From NCBI RefSeq assembly GCF_002280675.1, contig NZ_NCEN01000002.1, positions 62,001 through 126,000 on the forward strand: a stretch of 64,000 nucleotides of DNA, written 5' to 3'. The DNA comes from Novosphingobium sp. 32-60-15. GTDB lineage: Bacteria; Pseudomonadota; Alphaproteobacteria; Sphingomonadales; Sphingomonadaceae. The position numbers and the translations under genes are program-made. This document shows positions 53,613 through 62,618 of the stretch, piece after piece; the stretch's first letter is position 1; each line of letters opens with the position of its first letter. Below the pieces are notes generated by a model. The model was given only the letters and a program-made list of their open reading frames with translations, did no database searches and was not told where the DNA came from.

Positions 53613-54746
53613 ATGTCGGTCAAGCTGGACGCAAAGACGGTCCATGATCGGTTGACCGCGTGGCTTGCCCGCACCAAGCCGTCATGGAACGGGCTTACGG
53701 TCGCGCCGATGGATGTGGTGCTGGGATCGGGCTTTTCGGCAGAGATATTCTTTGTCGATGTCGAATATACCGAAGACGGCCACCACCAACACCGCACGCT
53801 GGTTGTGCGCCGCCAGCCGCAGACCTTTGAAGTGGTATTCGAAAGCGATCTCACGCTTCAGGCCAACATGATGGCGGCGCTTGATGCGCGGGGCGATCTG
53901 CCCGTGCCGGCATGGGTTGGCATGGAAGACGATGCGACCATCCTTGGCGCGCCTTTTCTGGTGATGGGCCGGGTCGAAGGACAAGCGGCGACACAGCGCC
54001 CGAATTACAACGTTGAAGGTTGGTTGACCGAGCGCAGCCCGGCAGAGCGCATGACGCATTTCACCAATGCGTTGACGGCACTGGCCAAGTTGCATGAAGT
54101 TGATTGGCGGGACGGATTCACTTTCCTCAACCGTCCCGATCGTGGAGCGGCGGGGCTGGAACAGTATCTTGGTTATCTGGTTGATTGGCACGCCGCGCGC
54201 GGTCAGGGGCGCAAGCTGCCGATTGTCGATACGGCGATGCAATGGGTGCTTGAAAACCGCCCGGACAATACGGATACTTGCGTGCTGTGGGGCGATCCAA
54301 CGCCCTCCAACGTGATGTGGCGGCCAGATGGTAGCGTTGCTGCACTGATCGATTGGGAACTGGCAGCGCTCGGGCCGCGTGAACTGGATCTGGCGTGGTG
54401 GCTCTATTTCGACGATCTGTTCAGCCGCCGCTTCGGCGTGACCCGGCTGGAAGGCTTGCCCACGCGCGATGAAACCGTGGCGATCTATGAGAAGGCGGCA
54501 GGCCGCAAAGTCGGCAATCTCGATTACTACGATGTCGTGGTCGCATTGCGCATGGCGTTGGTGGCGGTGGGCGCTTTCGACCGGCAGGTGTCGCTGGGCA
54601 ACATCGCGGCGACCAATACTTCTGCCGACAACAATCTCATGACGCTGTACATCGCGGAAAAGCTGGGGCTCCCGCTGCCCGAGCTTGGCAGCGATTTCCG
54701 CGATTTCATGCGCAACCTGACGCCGGTAAAAGAAGCGGCTGATTGA
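53613..54746 (+). CDS. APH/ACAD10-like phosphotransferase, first copy
   Basis: The protein has 377 residues of the aminoglycoside-phosphotransferase/choline-kinase fold. The catalytic loop reads CVLWGDPTPSNVMW (Trp in place of His in HGDxxxxN; Asp and Asn kept) and the metal site is LIDWELAALGPRELDLAWW. Similar proteins in ACAD10/11 phosphorylate 4-hydroxyacyl-CoAs for beta-oxidation; here the substrate may be a hydroxylated pathway intermediate. TCAGGAGAAG precedes the ATG. It is paralogous to the gene at 56905-57972 and mirrors it around two SDR genes. Confidence 0.84.
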   Translation: MSVKLDAKTVHDRLTAWLARTKPSWNGLTVAPMDVVLGSGFSAEIFFVDVEYTEDGHHQHRTLVVRRQPQTFEVVFESDLTLQANMMAALDARGDLPVPAWVGMEDDATILGAPFLVMGRVEGQAATQRPNYNVEGWLTERSPAERMTHFTNALTALAKLHEVDWRDGFTFLNRPDRGAAGLEQYLGYLVDWHAARGQGRKLPIVDTAMQWVLENRPDNTDTCVLWGDPTPSNVMWRPDGSVAALIDWELAALGPRELDLAWWLYFDDLFSRRFGVTRLEGLPTRDETVAIYEKAAGRKVGNLDYYDVVVALRMALVAVGAFDRQVSLGNIAATNTSADNNLMTLYIAEKLGLPLPELGSDFRDFMRNLTPVKEAAD

Positions 54747-54818
54747 TTGCCCGGCGCGGCAACCACCCTGCCTGCAGGCAGGAGGAGTTGGGGGTGGGCA
54801 GGCGATCTGCGCCGCCGC

Positions 54819-55646
54819 TTAAAGCTGGTTGCTGCCTGCTTCTGCAAACAGGCGCTGGAAATCGACCATACTGGCCTGATGGGCAGTAAAGCCGCCATCG
54901 ACCGGAATGAGCGCACCATTGATGAAGCGGGACTCGTCCGATGCCAGAAAAGCAACGACATTGGCGATATCGCGAGGACTGCCGAGTTCCGGGTTAAGAT
55001 GATGCGCAAGCAGCACATCTTTGACCACTTGCGGAGTTGATTCGATTGCGTTTTCGCTAAGGACAAAGCCGATGGCGATCACGTTCGAACGTACGCCCTG
55101 CTTGCCGTACTGCGTTGCAATAAAGCGTCCAAGGTTAATCAGCGCGGCCTTGCTGGCACCATAAGCCGTCAAGGTCATTTCACCCAGCAAGCCAAAGCCC
55201 GAAGCGGAATGGATGATCGACCCGCCGCCGCCTGCGATCATTGTCGGGAGGACATGCTTGCACAATAGCATCGGTCCGCGCGCATTGACCGCAAATGCCT
55301 TGTCCCATGCGTCGGCAGGCAGGTTGATCACGTCAAGGTCGCGCGCGCGCTGCTCGTTCGTCTGGAACGCGGCGTTGTTATGAACGATGTCGATCCGGCC
55401 ATGACGGGCGGCAATTGCGCTGACCGCGCGGGAGATGTCGTCTTCGTCCGTCAGATCGAACACTGATGCCTCTGCGCAGATACCTTGTGCGCGCAGGGCG
55501 GCGGCCGTTTCTTCGACCCGGTCTGCCATGATATCGTTGAGGATCACCGTTGCGCCGCGCGTCCCCAGCACCGCTGCCACTTCTGCGCCGATGCCTTGCC
55601 CGGCACCCGTGATAATGGCGACGCGGTCGCTGAGGGGCTTGGTCAT
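54819..55646 (-). CDS. SDR-family oxidoreductase, mirror pair member 1
   Basis: The protein has 275 residues. It shows IITGAGQGIGAEVA, LNDIMADR (NAD-type acidic residue), NNAAFQTN, the catalytic HSASGFGLLGEMTLTAYGASK, and FINGALIPVDGGFTAHQ. It is closely related to the divergent SDR at 55785 (shared ATQYGKQG and SKAALINL). The two start 138 bases apart, with a shared promoter region. Substrate unknown. Confidence 0.86.
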   Translation of the reverse strand: MTKPLSDRVAIITGAGQGIGAEVAAVLGTRGATVILNDIMADRVEETAAALRAQGICAEASVFDLTDEDDISRAVSAIAARHGRIDIVHNNAAFQTNEQRARDLDVINLPADAWDKAFAVNARGPMLLCKHVLPTMIAGGGGSIIHSASGFGLLGEMTLTAYGASKAALINLGRFIATQYGKQGVRSNVIAIGFVLSENAIESTPQVVKDVLLAHHLNPELGSPRDIANVVAFLASDESRFINGALIPVDGGFTAHQASMVDFQRLFAEAGSNQL

Positions 55647-55784
55647 GTTTCTCTCCTGAACTCTCTGCTCGAAATCTTGCGCCCCACAGAGAATGTGTCA
55701 GGCAAGCCCGGCACCTATAAAGCGATAGGCCCGCTCACGCGTGAAGCGATGAAAGTCTGACGCGATAAAATCACGAAAAGAGAG

Positions 55785-56615
55785 ATGGACATGGGCGTAC
55801 TGGACGGAAAAGTGGCAATCGTTACCGGGGCCGGTTCCGGCATCGGTGCGGAGATCGCCCATGAACTGGCACGGCAGGGAGCAAGCGTTCTTGTTTGCGC
55901 CAGTCGCGCTGAAAGCGCCGCAGGCACCACCCAATCGATCCGCGACGCTGGTGGTAAAGTTGCCGCGGCGTTTGGTGATCTTGCCGATCCGGTAACCGCA
56001 CAAGTTCTGGTCGATGCTGCGGTGGAGGCGTTCGGCGGGGTGGATATCCTGATCAACAACGCCGCGGTGACAGATGCGGCCACGCTGGCCAAGGACGCCA
56101 ACATTGCAGATATGGACGCGGCCACATGGGAGCGGACGTTGCGCGTCAACACCATTGCGCCCGCGCTGCTGTGCAAAGCGGCAATCCCGCACATGATTGC
56201 GCGCGGCGGCGGATCAATCGTAATGGTCGCATCGGGGCGCGGTGTTCAGGGCGATCTCGGAATGCCTGCATATGGCGCATCGAAAGCGGCGCTGATCAAC
56301 CTCGCGCTTAATGTTGCCACGCAGTACGGCAAACAGGGCATTCGTGCCAATTCCGTGGTCGTGGGTATGGTAATGACCCCGCCGCTGGCAGCCTCGATCA
56401 GCCCTGAAATGATCGAACTGTTTACCGCACACCACCTGACGCCCTATGTCGCCGATCCGCAGGACATTGCGGGGCCAGTGGCGTTTCTTGCCTCGGACAC
56501 CGCGCGTTTCATCACCGGCGCAACGCTTGCGGTCGACGGCGGGATGACATCCCACGCCGCGCCCTATGCCGATGTGATGAAGCTGTCCTCGGCAGGGATG
56601 CTCAAGCAGGATTGA
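55785..56615 (+). CDS. SDR-family oxidoreductase, mirror pair member 2
   Basis: The protein has 276 residues. It has IVTGAGSGIGAEIA, CASRAES, NNAAVTDA, the catalytic VASGRGVQGDLGMPAYGASK and FITGATLAVDGGMTSH. Shared stretches with the divergent SDR at 54819 point to duplication, while the cofactor-specificity region differs, so the two may act in opposite directions or on different carbons. AAAGAGAG precedes the ATG; the second Met codon at 55791 is an alternative. Confidence 0.86.
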   Translation: MDMGVLDGKVAIVTGAGSGIGAEIAHELARQGASVLVCASRAESAAGTTQSIRDAGGKVAAAFGDLADPVTAQVLVDAAVEAFGGVDILINNAAVTDAATLAKDANIADMDAATWERTLRVNTIAPALLCKAAIPHMIARGGGSIVMVASGRGVQGDLGMPAYGASKAALINLALNVATQYGKQGIRANSVVVGMVMTPPLAASISPEMIELFTAHHLTPYVADPQDIAGPVAFLASDTARFITGATLAVDGGMTSHAAPYADVMKLSSAGMLKQD

Positions 56616-56630
56616 CCGGAAAGCGGGGCT

Positions 56631-56904
56631 TTAGAGCCAGATGGCGTTAGATTGTACCGCCGTGACGGAGCCGATTTTGGCCCAGCAGGAGGAACGAGGA
56701 GGGAGCCATGCCGTCGCATAGTGACCGACGAGAGACGCTGTGATGGGCCAAAATCGGCCCGCCGCTTTGCGGTTGCGTCAGGAAGCCCCTCGGACAGCGT
56801 CGCGTTGCTTGTCCGGGCAAACCAGCCCGACCTGCGCAACGCTCCTTGCCGAGGAGCTTCCTGACGCAATCCTGGCGGTGCAATCTAACGTCATCTGGCT
56901 CTAA
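56631..56904. repeat. 274-base element with 31-base terminal inverted repeats and two internal stems
   Basis: Terminal arms at 56631-56661 and 56874-56904 match at 29 of 31 positions; both mismatches become G-U pairs in a plus-strand RNA. Internal arms CCGATTTTGGCCCA (56671-56684) and TGGGCCAAAATCGG (56744-56757) are perfect. A second internal pair at 56773-56793 and 56849-56869 matches at 20 of 21. The whole would fold as a three-way junction. It lies between convergent genes and ends exactly at the stop codon of the downstream minus-strand gene. It may be a MITE or a structured RNA. Confidence 0.8.
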
Positions 56905-57972
56905 TCAGAGTCCCGCTTCGAATTCGTTCAAATAGTGCGCAAGCCGGCTCAGCAGAAAGTCCGGTAAGGCAGCAGGCGCGCCCATGTCTTTGTCATTGCC
57001 GTAATTGCGGACTGAAAGGATCAGGATTTTCAGCGCAGCAACCGCCAAATAATAGCTGAAATGCGGCATTGGCCGTCCGTAGATCCGTTCAAATCCCGCC
57101 ACAGCTTCCGCGCCGCGCGGCAATCCATCAATGCGGGGAACGCCGAAGTTTTCGCTGAATACTTCGTCCAGATAGACCCAGTGCGCCAGATCGACTTCAG
57201 GGGGGCCAAGCGTCGCGACCTCGAAATCGAACAGAGAAGCCACTTCGACACCCTCTGTCTGGTACATCGTATTGCCGAGCCGCGCATCGTTCCACACCAG
57301 CCCGGATTGCACCGCAATCGGAGCGCGGTTCTTAAGCGTGGCTAGCGCTTGGGTGATCACCGGAAAGGACTGGCCATTGCGCGCCCAGTCGAACCATTTC
57401 CCCACGAACTGGTCGAGATAGAATACGGCATCAGGAGCCCGCCGGGTGCCATCGGCCAAGAACGGAAAACAGCGCCAGTCAATCTGATGCAACCGTGCCA
57501 TTTCCTCGATGCCGTTCCACCAACAGCGTGTGCGATCAGCGGCGGAAAGATCAGCCAGCCAGCCTTCTTGATGATAACTCGGAAAATCGGGCGGAACCCG
57601 CCCGTCGAGCCGGTCCATCAGGAAAAACGGTGCGCCCAAAACTGCCGGATCGCTTTCGGCAAAGTCGATGTTCGGCACCTTGACCGATGAATGGGCGGCA
57701 ATCGCGCGCATCACTCTGTACTGGTGGAATACATCGGCCAGCATCGGCACAGCAACATCGCGTTGGATACGGGCGACAAGGCGGCGGTTGGCGGGTCTGC
57801 CGCTCTCTTCCCAGTTTGCGGTAAACAGAATGGTTCTGCTGGAAAAGCCTTGCGCCGGTTCAACCGCGTCGGTGATGGTGACAACAGGCGATCCGGGCAA
57901 GCGCGCCGAAAGCCACGGGCCAAGGCGCTTTGCTGTGTCTTCGGTGCGGATGTCGGGGGCGTGGTCTGTCAT
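56905..57972 (-). CDS. APH/ACAD10-like phosphotransferase, second copy
   Basis: The protein has 355 residues. The catalytic loop is GLVWNDARLGNTMY (again Trp where the family has His), with SLFDFEVATLGPPEVDLAHW for metal binding and a long insertion before it. The N-terminal ATP-lobe has QGFSSRTILFTANW. It is paralogous to the gene at 53613 and shares its unusual Trp. It starts 3 bases after the CapA-like gene on the same strand, so the two form an operon. Confidence 0.84.
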   Translation of the reverse strand: MTDHAPDIRTEDTAKRLGPWLSARLPGSPVVTITDAVEPAQGFSSRTILFTANWEESGRPANRRLVARIQRDVAVPMLADVFHQYRVMRAIAAHSSVKVPNIDFAESDPAVLGAPFFLMDRLDGRVPPDFPSYHQEGWLADLSAADRTRCWWNGIEEMARLHQIDWRCFPFLADGTRRAPDAVFYLDQFVGKWFDWARNGQSFPVITQALATLKNRAPIAVQSGLVWNDARLGNTMYQTEGVEVASLFDFEVATLGPPEVDLAHWVYLDEVFSENFGVPRIDGLPRGAEAVAGFERIYGRPMPHFSYYLAVAALKILILSVRNYGNDKDMGAPAALPDFLLSRLAHYLNEFEAGL

Positions 57973-57975
57973 TGA

Positions 57976-59076
57976 TCAGCCCAGCACGATCCGGCCGGTT
58001 TCGTCCATCATGCCGTTCAACTTAGCAGCGCTGGTCCTCTCGGCCACAACGCCAAGAATCGCATCATAGTGTGGCTCGCCCGGATTCAGGATCTGGGGCC
58101 GTCCGCTGCTGCCCAGATAAACCGGCACGATCTGTACCCCGGTAATCGCGCCATCGGCAATGGTCACCGACGCACCAAGACCCCGGCTGGTTTCATCAAG
58201 CAGTGGCGCAGAAATACCCGAGGGCGTCTCGTCGCGCGACCACGGCGAAATCATGGCGAACTTGCCCATGCTGTAAAGGATCGCTTTGCCGCGATAGACT
58301 TCGAAACCCTTGATCGGCAGCGGACCCTGGCTGACGATCAAATCCACGCCTGCATCAATAAACGCGCGCGCAGCCTCGCGCTGATAGTCTGCGATGGCGG
58401 ATTCATGCTCCAGTATGCCCCAGTGGCAACTCAGCACTATGATATCGGCCTGTGCTTTCAGTGCGGTAATGCTTTCAACCAAAGCGGCAAGGTCATCACG
58501 ATTGACCAGTGTGCGGGTGTCCGGTTCCACGCCCCAATCCTGCCAACTGTTGTTCTCGGCATAAGTGTGGCGGCGCAACGGGACGATCCCCGGCGTCCGC
58601 CGTCCGGCATGGGCGCCGGGCAGGAAACCCGCTGTGCAGGCCAGAAAACCGATTTTGTGGCCGTTGCGTTCGATGATCGCGGGTTGTCTGGCGCTTGCAA
58701 TCGTATCCCCGCCGCCGACATGGGCGATGCCCGATTCCTCCAGCAACGCTATGGTGCGCAGGAACGCGCGGTAGCCGCCATGCATGGTATGGTTGTTGGC
58801 CACCGACATAACGTCGAATCCTGCCGCACCCATCATCGCAATGCTTTCGGGCGCCCCCGGCGCAAACAGATCGCCAAGGTCAAAATCGTCATTGATGTGC
58901 GCTTCAACCGGATGTGTGTCCCCTGCCTCTTCAGCATAAGGCCATTCGCAATTGCCGAACGTTACGTCCGCGCGTGAAAGCACCGGCGCGACGGCCGTGA
59001 ACAGATCGGCCGGAGGTTCTCGCGTCATCAGTTGCAGGTCACCCACTGCAAACAGGCTCAAATTTCCGCTGGCCAT
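57976..59076 (-). CDS. CapA-family metallophosphatase-fold protein
   Basis: The protein has 366 residues. Conserved blocks are FAVGDLQLM, FGNCEWP, SVANNHTMHGG, VLSCHWGI and LYSMGKFAM. In place of the usual GHHPH before the last block it reads SQGPLPIKGF, so part of the metal site is lost. CapA proteins act in poly-gamma-glutamate synthesis, but no capsule genes are nearby and there is no membrane anchor, so a different hydrolytic or binding role is likely. The ATG at 59076 follows GAGAGGAAAAG. It is co-transcribed with the kinase-like gene downstream. Confidence 0.82.
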   Translation of the reverse strand: MASGNLSLFAVGDLQLMTREPPADLFTAVAPVLSRADVTFGNCEWPYAEEAGDTHPVEAHINDDFDLGDLFAPGAPESIAMMGAAGFDVMSVANNHTMHGGYRAFLRTIALLEESGIAHVGGGDTIASARQPAIIERNGHKIGFLACTAGFLPGAHAGRRTPGIVPLRRHTYAENNSWQDWGVEPDTRTLVNRDDLAALVESITALKAQADIIVLSCHWGILEHESAIADYQREAARAFIDAGVDLIVSQGPLPIKGFEVYRGKAILYSMGKFAMISPWSRDETPSGISAPLLDETSRGLGASVTIADGAITGVQIVPVYLGSSGRPQILNPGEPHYDAILGVVAERTSAAKLNGMMDETGRIVLG

Positions 59077-59204
59077 CGCGCTTTTCCTCTCGATCTTTCC
59101 GCGATGCTGCCGCGCGCGATTGACGACGGCCCCTATCGACGGGCCGGTTGCCTGCATGGGCGAGGCATTATTACCGGTACAGACAAAAACACGAGGGACA
59201 GGAT

Positions 59205-59981
59205 ATGGCCGGACGCTTTGCAGGCAAGGTTGCGCTTGTCACCGCTGGGGCGGACGGAATCGGCGCGGCCACCGCGCGCGCCTTTGCCAGCGAGGGTGCC
59301 AGCGTTGTCTTGGCGGACATCAATGATGCGCTGGGCGAAGAACGGGCCGAAGCCTTGCGTGCCGATGGGTTTCAGGCCCGTTATATCCGTGCTGACGCAA
59401 CCGACGAAGCGCAAGTGGCCGCGCTTGTGCGTTACACGGTCGAACAATTTGGCGGACTGCATCTTGCCGCCAATGTCGTGGGCGATGCGCATCCCGATTC
59501 CGCCGGGCCCGATTTTCACAATCAACCGGTTGAGGCCTTCGACCACACGATCACGATGTGCTTGCGCACCACTTTCCTGTGTATGAAGCATGAAATCGCG
59601 CACATGGTCGAAAACGGCGGCGGCGCAATCTGCAATGTTACGTCGCTTGCGGGCATGATCTACAACGGGTTCGGCGGGGCAGGCTACGGCGCAGGCAAGG
59701 CCGCCGTGATCCGGCTGACCAAGTTTGCGGCGGTCAGTTATGCCGATCGCGGTATCCGCGTGAATTGCATCGCACCCGGCGTCACGCCCACCCGTGCCTA
59801 TTACAAGTTCGGTGACGAATACGCCAAAGTCCTGATTGATGAGCAAGTGGTGTTCCAGCCGATCAAGCGCGCCATTGGCTGTGATGAACAGGCCGCCGGA
59901 ATTCTATGGTTGTGCTCGGACAATGCCGCGATGGTCACAGGCCACAACCTGCCGATTGACGGTGGATGGACAGCACAATGA
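59205..59981 (+). CDS. SDR-family oxidoreductase coupled to a molybdopterin enzyme
   Basis: The protein has 258 residues: VTAGADGIGAATARAFA (the usual GG is AG), LADINDA (NAD-type Asp), ANVVGDAH, the catalytic VTSLAGMIYNGFGGAGYGAGK and PIDGGWTAQ. The ATG at 59205 follows ACGAGGGACAGG. Its stop overlaps the start of the molybdopterin oxidoreductase gene as ATGA, so the two enzymes are made together and probably act on consecutive intermediates. Confidence 0.86.
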   Translation: MAGRFAGKVALVTAGADGIGAATARAFASEGASVVLADINDALGEERAEALRADGFQARYIRADATDEAQVAALVRYTVEQFGGLHLAANVVGDAHPDSAGPDFHNQPVEAFDHTITMCLRTTFLCMKHEIAHMVENGGGAICNVTSLAGMIYNGFGGAGYGAGKAAVIRLTKFAAVSYADRGIRVNCIAPGVTPTRAYYKFGDEYAKVLIDEQVVFQPIKRAIGCDEQAAGILWLCSDNAAMVTGHNLPIDGGWTAQ

Positions 59982-62224
59982 GGGCGGGCGCGCTGCTTGA
60001 AAACGGCCTTCACCAGCGTACTTGCCCCCTGTGCGAGGGGATGTGCGGCGTTACCGTAGCGATGGAAGGGGGGCAGGTAACAACCGTCCGCCCAAACCGC
60101 GCTGATGTGTGGAGCCGGGGCCATATTTGCCCCAAAGGCACCACACTGGGCGCGCTCCATGACGATCCTGACCGGCTGCGCACCGCAATGGTGCGCGACG
60201 GCAGCGAATGGAAATCGGCGTCATGGGACGCGGCGCTGGAACGGCTGGAGGAACTGGCGGACGGCGTGCGCAATCGCCACGGGCCGCATGCCTTTGCAGC
60301 TTACGGCGGTAACATGGCGGGCAAGGACGCCACGCTTTCGCGCTATTCCGGGCTGATGCTGGCCACATCTGGCATCCAGCAAGTCTATTCGTCGGGCACT
60401 GTCGATCAGCATCCGAAAAACCTGTCGGCCATGCTGATGTTCGGCAATGAATGGAAAATTCCCATTCCCGATCTCGACAATACCGACCTTTTCGTGATTT
60501 TCGGCGGCAATCCGGCGGCGTCCAAGGGCAGCATCTTTTCACACCGGGACGTGATGGGGGCAATGCGCGATCTGCGCGCAAGGGGTGGCCGGGTGATCGT
60601 GGTCGATCCGGTCCGAACCAAAACCGCGCAAGCAGCAGACCAGTGGATCGGCCTTAAGCCCGGGACGGACGCGGCGTTCATGCTGGGCGTTGCCCATGTC
60701 CTGTTCGCCCGCGATGCAGTGCGGCTGCGCCAACTCGACGGCTTGATCGAAGGACTGGAACCTTTGCGCAATCTGGCCGCCGGTTTCAGCCCGCCCGAAG
60801 TTGCGCCGTTTTGCGGAATCGAGGCTGCGGTCATCGAAAGCCTTGCTGACGAATTGATCCGCACCGACCGGTCCGCGATCTATGGCCGCATTGGCACTTG
60901 CACGCAGAGTTTCGGCACGCTGGCATCATGGATGATCGATGTGCTGGCAATACTGACCGGCAATCTTGATCGGCGTGGTGGATCAATGTGGAGCCGCCCG
61001 GTCGCATCACTGGTAGATATGCTGGCAACGCTGCCCGCCGGAATGCCCGTAGTCATGGGCAAAAGCCGGGTGCGCGGTGTGCCCGCGGTGCTGGGACAGT
61101 TCCCGGCATCGTGCATGGCCGAGGAAATCGCCACGCCCGGACCGGGCCAGATCAAGGGACTGGTGACATTCGCTGCCAACCCGGCGCTGAGCGCGCCGGA
61201 TTCCACAAAGCTTGCCCAAGCCTTGCCGCTGCTTGAATGCATGGTCAGCCTTGATAACTACATCAACGAAACCACCCGCCACGCCCACGTCATTCTGCCC
61301 AGCCCGTCTTTTCTCGAAAGCGCGCACTACGATATGTGGTCGTGGATTTTCTGCCTGACCAGCGGCGGTCATTATTCGCCCCCGGTGATACCGCTGGTTG
61401 ACCGGCCCGATCACTGGCGCATCGTCGCGCGTGTCGGCGCGATCATCGGCGGGCAACCGCGCGCGGATATTGATGCGCTGGACGACGGATATTTCCGCGC
61501 GCTGGCCGCAGGCCGCGGAATTGATCCCGATACGGCGATGGCCGCATTACCCGTGCGCGGCCCCGAACGCATTCTGGACCTTGCAATTCGTGCAGGGCCG
61601 TTCGGGGACAGGTTTGGCGCTGTCGAAGGCGGGCTAACGCTTGCCAGCTTTGAAGACAAACCTGACGGCCTGATCATCGGCCCGGCAATCCCCCGCGCAA
61701 GCGAAGGCTTTGAAACCGCATCAGGAAATATAGAAATTGCGCCAGCGCTGATCCTTTCGGATATTCCCCGGCTCAAACAGGCGATGGCCGCGGCCGATTC
61801 CGCCCTTGTTTTGGTCAGCCGGCGCCATCTGCGCTCGATGAACAGCTGGATGCACAATGTCGATACGCTGGTGAAGGGCAAGGACCGCTGCACGCTTCGG
61901 ATGCATAGTATTGATGCACAAGCGCGCGGGCTGACGGGTGGTGATCATGTCAACGTGACGTCCGCTTCGGGGACAATCACCGTGCCGGTAGAGATCGACG
62001 ACGATATTCGTCCCGGCGTCGTTTCCATGCCACATGGCTGGGGCCATGCCGATCCCCGGACACAACTCGCTGTCGCGCGGGCACATCCCGGCGCGAATAC
62101 CAATATCCTGAGCCCCGGCATGCTGGTCGACGCCATATCGGGCAATGCTGTCCTCAATGGCATTCCGGTCGTCGTGCACAAGGCAGTCACCCATGTTGCC
62201 CAACACGTCGGAGAGATTGCATGA
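59978..62224 (+). CDS. Molybdopterin (bis-MGD) oxidoreductase with [4Fe-4S] cluster
   Basis: The protein has 748 residues. The N-terminal cluster ligands are C16-x2-C19-x3-C23-x27-C51 (RTCPLCEGMCGV, RGHICPKG). Molybdopterin domains follow (FVIFGGNPAASKGSIF, VVDPVRTKTAQAADQW, TFAANPALSAPD, NYINETTRHAHVILPSPSF) and a C-terminal MopB-binding barrel (MHSIDAQARGLTGGDHVNV, SMPHGWGHADP). The Mo ligand is not obvious; it would lie near SSGTVDQHPKNL. No Tat signal is seen, so it is cytoplasmic. It likely oxidises, hydroxylates or reduces a pathway compound. I prefer ATG 59978, which overlaps the SDR stop; ATG 59966 is also in frame. Confidence 0.88.
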   Translation: MRAGALLENGLHQRTCPLCEGMCGVTVAMEGGQVTTVRPNRADVWSRGHICPKGTTLGALHDDPDRLRTAMVRDGSEWKSASWDAALERLEELADGVRNRHGPHAFAAYGGNMAGKDATLSRYSGLMLATSGIQQVYSSGTVDQHPKNLSAMLMFGNEWKIPIPDLDNTDLFVIFGGNPAASKGSIFSHRDVMGAMRDLRARGGRVIVVDPVRTKTAQAADQWIGLKPGTDAAFMLGVAHVLFARDAVRLRQLDGLIEGLEPLRNLAAGFSPPEVAPFCGIEAAVIESLADELIRTDRSAIYGRIGTCTQSFGTLASWMIDVLAILTGNLDRRGGSMWSRPVASLVDMLATLPAGMPVVMGKSRVRGVPAVLGQFPASCMAEEIATPGPGQIKGLVTFAANPALSAPDSTKLAQALPLLECMVSLDNYINETTRHAHVILPSPSFLESAHYDMWSWIFCLTSGGHYSPPVIPLVDRPDHWRIVARVGAIIGGQPRADIDALDDGYFRALAAGRGIDPDTAMAALPVRGPERILDLAIRAGPFGDRFGAVEGGLTLASFEDKPDGLIIGPAIPRASEGFETASGNIEIAPALILSDIPRLKQAMAAADSALVLVSRRHLRSMNSWMHNVDTLVKGKDRCTLRMHSIDAQARGLTGGDHVNVTSASGTITVPVEIDDDIRPGVVSMPHGWGHADPRTQLAVARAHPGANTNILSPGMLVDAISGNAVLNGIPVVVHKAVTHVAQHVGEIA

Positions 62225-62604
62225 GCAAGCTTCTGGTAGGATTGTCCGCCCTTATCGGCATGTCGCTGATCGCGTTTGGTTTTTACGCGGTCTATGCCAC
62301 CACTACTGTCACCGCCATGACCGGGCTTGCGCCGCAGGGCGTCGCCGGGATGAACGAGGCAAGGTCGATCTATGCCGGGTCGTTCTGGGCGATGGGCGGG
62401 CTGATCCTGTATGGTTTGGCCAATGTCCGCATCAGGCAGCCCTTGCTCCTGGCCGTTGGCGTGATCTTTGCAGGCTTTGTCTTGGGCCGGATCGTGTCAA
62501 TCGCGATGGATGGATATGACCCGCTGCTTACCGCAGCAATCGGCTCGGAAGTTGTCGCGGCAATCATTTTGCTTGCCGCCAGCCGCACGCCTGTGAACAC
62601 TTGA
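62221..62604 (+). CDS. Small four-helix membrane protein (DUF4345-like)
   Basis: The protein has 127 residues with four hydrophobic segments at about 5-27, 50-67, 73-92 and 100-120. The pattern NEARSIYAGSFWAMGGLILYG between segments is typical of DUF4345. No catalytic residues are known for this family. It overlaps the molybdopterin gene stop as ATGA and precedes an SDR gene, so it belongs to the operon; it may help substrate entry or anchor an enzyme. Confidence 0.78.
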   Translation: MSKLLVGLSALIGMSLIAFGFYAVYATTTVTAMTGLAPQGVAGMNEARSIYAGSFWAMGGLILYGLANVRIRQPLLLAVGVIFAGFVLGRIVSIAMDGYDPLLTAAIGSEVVAAIILLAASRTPVNT

Positions 62605-62618
62605 AAAAGGCAAATACG

